From positions 1 to 33,320 of the forward strand of contig JASBUC010000053.1 of assembly GCA_030148065.1 (NCBI GenBank): a stretch of 33,320 bases of DNA, read 5' to 3'. How positions within the stretch are numbered: the stretch's first letter is position 1; the number at the start of each line of letters is the position of its first letter. This stretch comes from Legionellaceae bacterium. GTDB taxonomy: Bacteria; Pseudomonadota; Gammaproteobacteria; Legionellales; Legionellaceae. The notes under the pieces were generated by a model. The model saw only the letters and a program-made list of their open reading frames with translations, did no database searches and was not told the DNA's origin. Of the stretch, positions 26,906-33,320 are shown piece by piece. The position numbers and the translations under genes were made by a program.

Positions 26906-27355
26906 CCATATCCCCACATTCTGCACTGTTGGGTATAGGATAACAGTGAACCATTACAGGGCGCAATGTCTTATGGATGGCCCGGGCATTCATTGTAAAA
27001 TCACTCTGCCACATTGCCAAACTAGTATATACCCAAACTAGTTCATTCTGCGAAGCTTTGAATTAATCAGAGCTCCGAGGTTCGTCCCTCTCTCAATCTC
27101 AATAGTGTAAACTATTCATCAATCGAGAGAAACAAACCTCAAAGCTCTGCTGTTGTCAAAGTTGTGCTGAGAGTTAGTGAATAACGTTATTTCAGATTCT
27201 ATCTGAGCAAAGAGAAAGTCGCCTCATTAATGCTTTGAGACGCCGGCATGTTTATTACCTGGCAAGGAGCAAAGTATTAATGAGGCGACTTTATCGAAGT
27301 TCAGACTTCGCAAAATGAACTAGTTTGGGTATAGAATGAATGATAACCAATAAGG
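26906..27355. other. Structured intergenic region between two large orphan genes
   Basis: This 450-base gap has no supported gene but is unusually rich in inverted repeats. The right three quarters is the 306-bp element at 27028-27333. The left part, the leader of the 870-residue gene, holds a seven-pair hairpin (26924-26930 with 26942-26948), a second seven-pair stem (GCAATGT 26963-26969 with 27011-27017), and a GC-rich near-palindrome ATGGCCCGGGCAT inside it. I see no convincing promoter. Confidence 0.55.
27028..27333. mobile_element. MITE-like element, 306 bp with 28-bp terminal inverted repeats
   Basis: The ends 27028-27055 and 27306-27333 are reverse complements at 27 of 28 positions (TATACCCAAACTAGTTCATT, then YTGCGAAG). 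If the outer TA at each end is a target duplication, as in Tc1/mariner/IS630-type insertion, the element proper is 27030-27331. The interior is almost all hairpins: 25-base arms at 27068-27092 and 27125-27149, a 12-base palindrome at 27180-27191, TCAGAT/ATCTGA at 27192-27206, and 23-base arms at 27215-27237 and 27270-27292 (22 of 23 paired). It has no open frame, so it would depend on a transposase elsewhere. It sits 22 bases past the stop of the 1502-residue gene and may also end or stabilise that transcript. Only one copy is in the window, so mobility is not shown. Confidence 0.72.
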
Positions 27356-30300
27356 TTATAAGTTAAATGGTTGAATCATTTGATTTTGATTAATAGGGTA
27401 AGCATCATCAATACCAGCACTCGGTAGTGTAAATTTGTTTGCTAGGCTATGGTGGCTTTCAATTTCACCTTTAAAGTCACTTAGAAAGTGTTCTCCGGTG
27501 AGTCTATAGAAATTCGATGAGTCATATAGTATGTATCTAAGTTTTGAGAAATTGTTGAAAAAAGGGTTACTAATCCCTTTATCAGCTTCTTTTAATATTA
27601 AAAAATTGGGTTGATAGATGGCTTTTTGAAGCCTCATTAAGACAGAACTTGCGCTTTCATTTTGCACAAGACTTAAAATGTAACAAATTTTTCGCAAGCA
27701 CGCTCTTTTATGTGACAAAGACTGAGCCGTCTCATACCCCACTCCTGTATCATGTATATGACGGGCATCATTCAAATAGGCCTCAAGCTCTATTGCAAGC
27801 TTTTGCACTTTATTAATGGTTATAAATGACAATAATTCTCTTTCTTTATAGCGTTCAAATTCAAGCTTGATCTGATGCTCTAACTCACTAAAAGGTGCCC
27901 GACTCTCTAATGCACGTTTAATTATCAATGTCTTCTTTTTATCTAACTTTTGTCTAAAGTTGTGATGGAATTGTTGCTTTAAATGCGGAGAGAGCCCCTC
28001 CAGTTCTACGATTAATAATTGTGAAATTTTTATATAACTACTTTCTACAAATTGAATCCGTTTTTCATCATTTGCCGCGCTTAATTCCTGCTGTTGTGTT
28101 TCTAGAAACCGTTTTCGTTCATCATATAAAGCAAGTGTCATCAGAATTGTTTGAACTTTCCCCTGGGCATTTGCTGTGAGTAATTGAAAGGCATTAGAAA
28201 CTTTTGTCAGTTTCTCAAACTCACCTTGATAAATATAATTTGCAACCTTTATTCTCTTTAAAGGTAAAACCCTTATGGATTTTGACTTAATATCTTTATC
28301 CTCTTTTTCCTCAAGATAGCTTGATGAGAGTTCTGTCGAGGTGTACATCAAAGGTTTTAGCCTCTCACCCTCAAACAGCTCTTCACCTTTAAAGAATGAG
28401 TTAAGATAGTCCTCGGTTAAGGATGAATCAAAACGCTGTAGTGTTAAGTAATGCTCTAAATAAAATGATGAAATTTCAGCTATTAATTTTCTTGTAGTTA
28501 GATCTGTGGCAAATTTTCCATTTTTCAGTAAACTTGCAATTTTTTCATTATATGTTTCAAAAAAAGATACTTTTTCTCGAGCAAGACTAAGCTCTATTAA
28601 TAACTTAGACCGTCTCTTTGTTAGCAAGTCCAAGCGACGGTCAAGCCACGAACCATCAAATAGAATATTTAATCTGTCATCAGGAGCAATCGCAAGCTGA
28701 GAAACCAGTCCATCAAAGAAAGAAACGCTGAGATCTGAAAAGTTTTTAGAAACAACAGGCTTAATTGCAAATCGCTCCTCATACTGATCAATCATGTCTA
28801 CAAGTGTACTTAAAAAATCGCTTCTTATTTCAGAAAGACGTGAAATGGCGGCATCATAGCTGACATCTCTTAGGATTGTGAGTTGTTTGGCAGCCTGCTG
28901 GTAAACAGAGAGTATTTTTGGAGACGATAGTATAACGCCTAACCATGGCGATTGATTAATGGCTGAACTAATCCATTCAATATGATAAGTTACTGTTCTT
29001 GCTTTCTCAGTAACCTCGAGACGCTCATTATCACTCACCTGGAAGTGATAATTTAAACTTTTTATATGAGTTGGTGCATAGAATAATGCGTTGATGGTTT
29101 TGAATAGTCCTTCATATTTTATTTCATAACATCCATTGTTATTGTCATTGACACCATTAATTAAATAAGGTTGACCATGGGCATTCAAAATTTGTAAAAA
29201 AACTTTGAACTGCTTCTGAATTTCATCTGACAACTGTTTAAAAAAAGGATCAAAAACAAGATCTGTGATTATCGATTTAAGCTTTGCGTAATATAGATAA
29301 ATAAAAATAGAATTATGGAAATAAGCAATCTGCCAATATGGTTTCCATAGGCCCATCCTTTCACCTTGTTCCCATGCTCGGTCATCTAGTTCTTCAAAGG
29401 AACGAGCCAATTGCTCTAGATAGTAGACAGCATTATGGAGACGCTTTAGGATCTTAAAATGCTCTGTTTCTTTTTGATCATCAATTGGGTTTTCAGTTTC
29501 AGGAAATGGTACGCCTTGATTATAAGGTCTCAACCCCTCCTGTATCGTATCTGAAAAGAATGACATACAATTATAAAGTTGAAATTTAAATGCCGATAAA
29601 TCTTCTGATATATTGGCTTCTTTTAACACTCTATATCTAAACTCTTTCTCAATCGGCTCACTCAAGTTCTCAGGCAAAACCCTGTTTTCAAATAAGTTTT
29701 TTTCGATTTTATTCAAAAGACTTGCACGAGCATTCCTAAGCTCTAGTGAAGCTGACTCAAACGCTGAGGCAATCTCACTTTTATTGGCAAAGAAGGACCT
29801 GGCTTGCAGAGCTTTCTTTTTATAGTTTTTTTCGCTGGTTAGTAATAAGACCTCCTGATCAATTGCCATAAATCTTTGTTTATCATTAGTAAAGCACCGT
29901 TCTAATATGAATGTTCTAAAATAATAATAGTGTTTCCTAAGTTGGCGCCTCTGCTCAAGTGTGAATGTTTTGTTTTTCTTTGTATTTTGTTGATCCCATA
30001 TGCTTATAAACAGATTGAAGTATGTAAGTGATATGTCGACTTTGACAGCCCTTTTTTTAAGCTCACCCACATGCTTACAGATCGTGGTATTTTTATCTTC
30101 TTGCTCACCTTGAAGTTCTGTTTCGTCATCTCTACGAAAAATCCTGAGAGCTTCCATTTGCACATCATCTGCAGAAAACTCTCTTTGGGTGTTGTAAAGA
30201 TCGATACTTTTTAGGGGCAAATCATCTGGTACTTTACCCAGTTGAGAATGATAAATGCCTCTAATTTGTTTTTGATTAAATGACACTAAATAAGATAAAT

Positions 30301-31864
30301 TTTTGGCGTCTTTAAGAAACTTATTTTTTACTTGTGAATCCAATGACAACAATTTGTCCAGATCACCCCTGCCAACCTTACTTCTTATTTGTTGCCACAG
30401 TGTTTGAGAGGTTGTAGAACGCACTTTAATTGACTGGAATATCTCTTCATCTAGATCTGGTGAAACCTCTCTAATATACGATTGACAGGCTTGATAATAG
30501 GAAATAAATTCCTCTAATTGTCTATCTGACATTTGCGCAATATTGCGATTTTTAAAGTTTTTATTGGAGTATTTATGAATAACCCCCTCTTGGCTTGATT
30601 CTTCGATCCCACTAATCTTCTCTAGAGTTCTTAACGCCCAATCTCTATCCCATAGTCTTGCTAACAAAAGAACTTTGCTAAGGGCTGCTTGGTGCTCTTT
30701 TAATCGCTGATATGGGTATTTTGCACAGTTAGCTAAAAAGGAATGATCAATCATTGTTTGGTAATGTGCATTCTCATCATTTTCAGTTGGAATAAGGGTA
30801 TTAATATATGGAAAGTACTCCTTATAATGACTTTCAAGCAAATTTATTAATGGAAGAGAGTAACTGCCATGCTCAAGTAACAATAGCTCTTCTAGCCGGA
30901 AGGCCACATCAATGAGAAGTGGCGCCCATTTGCGTTTTAGTTGATCTAAGCAATCAAACAAGGCTGCCTGAATTTCCTCATTTAACAACCCTCCTTGATG
31001 ACACAAACTTAAAAATCGTTGTTTGATTTGCAAGAGACGTTTGATTTGCTTTAATAACTTTGTGAAAGACAGACCTTCATTACAGATATCACTAAGCTCT
31101 TCCATTAAGTTCATAGCGTCAAGCTTAATTGCTTTGACTAATTCGCTTTCTTCTTCCTGACCAATTAAATGATCAGTAATTAGATCAAGGGAATTGTTGA
31201 TCCAGCGACTAAAATTCATAATAAGGGCCTGATCGTTAAAAAAACCATCGGCTCTTTTTCCTCTACCCATTGAATCAATCACCTGGCCGACACCCTCACC
31301 CAGAAGAGCTGGCAAGCTATTTTCAGAAATTTTTGCCATAAACCTATCAGCTCTAATCTGATTAGACTCAGAAAAGGTACTAAATTTATTTTTAATTGGA
31401 ATTAAAATATTTTCGTGATCCCTAAAACAATCAGCAAAATCTAGATCCAAGTGTGTTGCCAATTGTATCGATCTTGAGACATCCATAAATATGGCTAATA
31501 ATTGCTCTATGCTAATAGAGCCTATGTTCATGTTCTCAAGCTCATAGACGGCCTTTTCACCAAGAAATAATGCGTTTATGACTTTCTTGGTTTGAGACAC
31601 CTGTCTAGGATTTAATTCAAAATTTTCATAGGGAAGAGAATTATCATTTCGTTCTGAAAAAAGTCTTTGAGCTTCTTCTTCAATTGGTTGACTATCAAGC
31701 CAATTTTCTATTAAGTAGCGGGCATATTGAAGCTGTGCAGCAATACCGGCTGCACGAAACTGCTCAATACAGTCATGAAGATATTTGTATCGGTCTGTTC
31801 CTTGCAACCGACGCAAGAGTCCAAACCTATCAAAAATAGGTCCAAGCATAAAATGATCTGTCAT
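27356..31864 (-). CDS. Giant orphan helical protein (1502 residues) downstream of dapA
   Basis: I do not recognise this protein. Its 1502 residues are nearly all predicted helix, charged and leucine-rich, without signal peptide, clear membrane span, repeats or catalytic motif. Regions of note: a Gly-rich turn near residues 190-205 (LLGEGVGQVIDSMGRGKR); an aromatic-rich segment (MGLWKPYWQIAYFHNSIFIYLYYAKL) near 840-865; heptad-like helices near 1080-1110; and a polar C-terminus (GIDDAYPINQNQMIQPFNL). It starts at ATG 31864, 38 bases after the small lipoprotein gene, and shares its strand with dapA and that gene, with no terminator between. So it is probably read with the lysine/cell-wall gene, or has a promoter in the short gap. 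Size and composition resemble large coiled Legionella-type effectors, but I see no family match. No frameshift is apparent across 4.5 kb, which argues for selection. Confidence 0.82.
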   Translation of the reverse strand: MTDHFMLGPIFDRFGLLRRLQGTDRYKYLHDCIEQFRAAGIAAQLQYARYLIENWLDSQPIEEEAQRLFSERNDNSLPYENFELNPRQVSQTKKVINALFLGEKAVYELENMNIGSISIEQLLAIFMDVSRSIQLATHLDLDFADCFRDHENILIPIKNKFSTFSESNQIRADRFMAKISENSLPALLGEGVGQVIDSMGRGKRADGFFNDQALIMNFSRWINNSLDLITDHLIGQEEESELVKAIKLDAMNLMEELSDICNEGLSFTKLLKQIKRLLQIKQRFLSLCHQGGLLNEEIQAALFDCLDQLKRKWAPLLIDVAFRLEELLLLEHGSYSLPLINLLESHYKEYFPYINTLIPTENDENAHYQTMIDHSFLANCAKYPYQRLKEHQAALSKVLLLARLWDRDWALRTLEKISGIEESSQEGVIHKYSNKNFKNRNIAQMSDRQLEEFISYYQACQSYIREVSPDLDEEIFQSIKVRSTTSQTLWQQIRSKVGRGDLDKLLSLDSQVKNKFLKDAKNLSYLVSFNQKQIRGIYHSQLGKVPDDLPLKSIDLYNTQREFSADDVQMEALRIFRRDDETELQGEQEDKNTTICKHVGELKKRAVKVDISLTYFNLFISIWDQQNTKKNKTFTLEQRRQLRKHYYYFRTFILERCFTNDKQRFMAIDQEVLLLTSEKNYKKKALQARSFFANKSEIASAFESASLELRNARASLLNKIEKNLFENRVLPENLSEPIEKEFRYRVLKEANISEDLSAFKFQLYNCMSFFSDTIQEGLRPYNQGVPFPETENPIDDQKETEHFKILKRLHNAVYYLEQLARSFEELDDRAWEQGERMGLWKPYWQIAYFHNSIFIYLYYAKLKSIITDLVFDPFFKQLSDEIQKQFKVFLQILNAHGQPYLINGVNDNNNGCYEIKYEGLFKTINALFYAPTHIKSLNYHFQVSDNERLEVTEKARTVTYHIEWISSAINQSPWLGVILSSPKILSVYQQAAKQLTILRDVSYDAAISRLSEIRSDFLSTLVDMIDQYEERFAIKPVVSKNFSDLSVSFFDGLVSQLAIAPDDRLNILFDGSWLDRRLDLLTKRRSKLLIELSLAREKVSFFETYNEKIASLLKNGKFATDLTTRKLIAEISSFYLEHYLTLQRFDSSLTEDYLNSFFKGEELFEGERLKPLMYTSTELSSSYLEEKEDKDIKSKSIRVLPLKRIKVANYIYQGEFEKLTKVSNAFQLLTANAQGKVQTILMTLALYDERKRFLETQQQELSAANDEKRIQFVESSYIKISQLLIVELEGLSPHLKQQFHHNFRQKLDKKKTLIIKRALESRAPFSELEHQIKLEFERYKERELLSFITINKVQKLAIELEAYLNDARHIHDTGVGYETAQSLSHKRACLRKICYILSLVQNESASSVLMRLQKAIYQPNFLILKEADKGISNPFFNNFSKLRYILYDSSNFYRLTGEHFLSDFKGEIESHHSLANKFTLPSAGIDDAYPINQNQMIQPFNL

Positions 31865-31902
31865 CTCGCAAATTAAAGCTAAAAGTACCGATGGATTAAG
31901 GT

Positions 31903-32106
31903 TTAACCTACTTTAGGAGGTAAATAATTTACTTTAATTGGTTGTTTACTCGGTTTTAAAACATACTGATGACTCATATCTGCACTGGATAAATTTTTTG
32001 GCACACTCACCAATCGTCCATTTTTAGCAGATAAGTATTCGGTGTTTAATTTAGCACTACAAGAGATAAGACCTAACAAAACCAAAAAGATACAAAAAAG
32101 GCGCAT
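31903..32106 (-). CDS. Small lipoprotein next to dapA, BamC-like N-terminal lasso only
   Basis: A 67-residue lipoprotein. The signal peptide MRLFCIFLVLLGLIS ends in the lipobox LISC, so C16 is lipidated. S17 at the +2 position predicts transport to the outer membrane by Lol. The remaining 51 residues are polar and unstructured-looking: TEYLSAKNGRLVSVPKNL, then HQYVLKP and NYLPPKVG. In E. coli the gene after dapA encodes BamC (NlpB), whose N-terminal unstructured lasso binds BamD; its spacing of Tyr-Leu, Leu and Pro resembles this one. The two helix-grip domains of BamC are absent. It begins 11 bases after dapA. The BamC relation is inferred from position and loose pattern. A small unrelated lipoprotein is possible. 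Confidence 0.8.
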   Translation of the reverse strand: MRLFCIFLVLLGLISCSAKLNTEYLSAKNGRLVSVPKNLSSADMSHQYVLKPSKQPIKVNYLPPKVG

Positions 32107-32117
32107 ACAACTCTCCC

Positions 32118-32996
32118 CTACAACGCTTCAACAACTTTCTCAAACACAGCCTGTACAGTCGTTTGATTTTCAATTAATAACTCTGTCAGTGGTAATCGTA
32201 AACCACCATTAATTTCTAACAAATGTGCCACAAGCCACTTAACAGGAATCGGATTTGATTCAATAAACAAAACCTCATGCAATGGCTGAATTGTCTCTTG
32301 CAAAAGTCTCGCTTTGGCAAAGTCCCCTTGTAGCGCTAGAGCACACATTTGATGCATCGCCTTTGGTAAAACATTAGCCGTCACTGAAATAACACCTTTG
32401 GCACCTTTTTTGATCATCTCAAGCGTCAAAGAGTCTTCCCCACTCAAAACACATAGGTTGCCTTTACTCAAGCTAAGAATTTCAGAAACCCTTTCAAAGT
32501 TGCCGCTTGCCTCTTTAACGGCCACTATTTGTTCAATCTCACTTAAAGCAGCGATGCTTTCAGGTAATAAATCACAGGCTGTACGCCCTGGCACATTGTA
32601 AAGAATAATTGGCAAATTGGTGTTTTCAGCGATAAGTTTGTAGTGTTTAATCAGTCCATGTTGGGTGGGCTTTATGTAAGCTGGCGTCATAATTAATAAC
32701 CCATCAACCCCAAGTTGTTCGGCTTGTTGACTAAATGCAATCGTCTCTTTGGTAGAGTCTTTTGAGGTGCCAGCAATCACCGGCACACGCCCATTGACCT
32801 GTGAAACCGCTCTTTTAAAAAGATCTAATTTCTCCTGGGTACTGAGTGTTGCAGACTCACCTGTAGTCCCTGCTACCACAATGGCATTTGTTCCCTTCTC
32901 TATATGAAACTCAAGAAGTGTTTCAAAGTCATCAAATGAAATATTACCTTGCTGATCAAAAGGGGTCACTAGCGCAACCATGCTGCCTGAAAACAT
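32118..32996 (-). CDS. dapA: 4-hydroxy-tetrahydrodipicolinate synthase
   Basis: DapA condenses pyruvate with aspartate semialdehyde, the first committed step to diaminopimelate and lysine, in the cytoplasm. The 292-residue TIM barrel is complete. Pyruvate forms a Schiff base with K161 in VAVKEASGNF. Y133 in YNVPGRT and T44-T45 in GTTGESATLS make the proton relay, and R138 binds the second substrate. The start MFSGSMVALVTPF matches E. coli DapA. It heads a minus-strand run with the small lipoprotein gene 11 bases later and the 1502-residue gene after that. The product feeds peptidoglycan, which may be why it neighbours an envelope lipoprotein in many Gammaproteobacteria. Confidence 0.98.
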   Translation of the reverse strand: MFSGSMVALVTPFDQQGNISFDDFETLLEFHIEKGTNAIVVAGTTGESATLSTQEKLDLFKRAVSQVNGRVPVIAGTSKDSTKETIAFSQQAEQLGVDGLLIMTPAYIKPTQHGLIKHYKLIAENTNLPIILYNVPGRTACDLLPESIAALSEIEQIVAVKEASGNFERVSEILSLSKGNLCVLSGEDSLTLEMIKKGAKGVISVTANVLPKAMHQMCALALQGDFAKARLLQETIQPLHEVLFIESNPIPVKWLVAHLLEINGGLRLPLTELLIENQTTVQAVFEKVVEAL

Positions 32997-33125
32997 CGCT
33001 AACCTATCTATTTTTTTCTGTGAATATACCTCTGCTGGGGCTAAAAGTCATTCATTATTATGGTGAATCACAAATAGGAAAAAATATCTTTATATCATTT
33101 AGTTAACCAACAAAAAGAAGGTATA

Positions 33126-33155
33126 TTGCGCATTATGTCTAATTTTTACTATAAT
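33126..33155 (+). promoter_or_regulatory. Sigma-70 promoter of the lipoprotein gene at the right edge
   Basis: TTGCGC (33126-33131) and a perfect TATAAT (33150-33155) are 18 bases apart on the plus strand, 67 bases before the ATG at 33223. The -10 is exact, the -35 moderate. Confidence 0.55.
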
Positions 33156-33222
33156 TGAATACAAAATAGATTAGCGTAAGCTTTCTAGTACATGATTCGT
33201 GGACATTAAAACAAGGATTGTT

Positions 33223-33320
33223 ATGAATAAAGTTAAACTATTAAGCATCATTGCCTTTTTATCCATCACTCTCTCAGCTTGTACTAACGAGCAAGTGGGA
33301 ACAGCCGTCGGTGGTGCCTC
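33223..33320 (+). CDS. Glycine-zipper lipoprotein, N-terminal part
   Basis: The first 32 codons of a lipoprotein that runs off the right edge. MNKVKLLSIIAFLSITLSAC is a classic lipoprotein signal with lipobox LSAC, so C20 is lipidated. The threonine at +2 predicts the outer membrane. TNEQVGTAVGGA after the cysteine is the beginning of a glycine zipper, as in 17-kDa surface antigen and YiaD/OmpA-associated lipoproteins. An AAGGA ribosome site precedes the ATG by seven bases. It diverges from dapA. Which subfamily it belongs to, and whether an OmpA domain follows, cannot be told here. Confidence 0.82.
   Translation, partial: MNKVKLLSIIAFLSITLSACTNEQVGTAVGGA

Noticed and set aside
26906-26926. 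GTG start for the 870-residue protein
   Set aside because: It lies in a hairpin with no ribosome site; the ATG seven codons later has GGGG at a proper distance.
26931-26941. GGGTATAG as the right end of a second copy of the 306-bp element
   Set aside because: Only about ten bases match and no left end or interior is found, so it is noted in the leader finding but not called an element.

Overview
The window is chromosomal DNA from an AT-rich gammaproteobacterium. The best fit is the Legionellales/Coxiella side of the class. Core gene order is gammaproteobacterial (pcnB-folK, gmk-rpoZ-spoT, dapA followed by a small lipoprotein gene, groES-groEL, an arginine succinyltransferase operon, a type IV pilin). 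Between these housekeeping blocks sit several long, mostly helical proteins that I cannot assign to any family. That pattern is common in intracellular relatives that carry many secreted effectors. The lineage call is an inference; no rRNA or tRNA gene is present to confirm it.

Layout. Positions 1-2832 (minus strand) hold an arginine catabolism operon read M20 hydrolase, astA, astD (astD runs off the left edge). At 3067-4311 (plus) is an orphan protein with a glycine-zipper membrane region. Polyphosphate kinase follows (4408-6462, plus). It converges on groES-groEL (6584-8565, minus), which has a recognisable heat-shock promoter; the thiol-disulfide transporter dsbD diverges from it (8757-10520). 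Next are pcnB-folK (10588-12371, plus), overlapping tail-to-tail with lolD. LolD, the LolC-type permease and a type IV pilin lie on the minus strand (12327-14755).

From 14943 to 32996 everything is on the minus strand: a 909-residue orphan membrane protein; a stringent-response run (gmk, rpoZ, spoT, ridA) apparently extended by a YiiX-like cysteine peptidase, a retropepsin-like protease and a small membrane protein; two more orphan proteins (166 and 870 residues); a 306-bp hairpin-rich element with terminal inverted repeats; and a dapA - small lipoprotein - 1502-residue orphan protein run. The right edge has the start of a glycine-zipper lipoprotein gene on the plus strand.

The least explained parts are the four long orphan proteins, the MITE-like element at 27028-27333, a 26-bp RNA-like stem at 17810-17893, the apparently lasso-only BamC-like lipoprotein next to dapA, and the M20 hydrolase that opens the ast operon. 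I found no CRISPR array, phage module, transposase gene or RNA gene.
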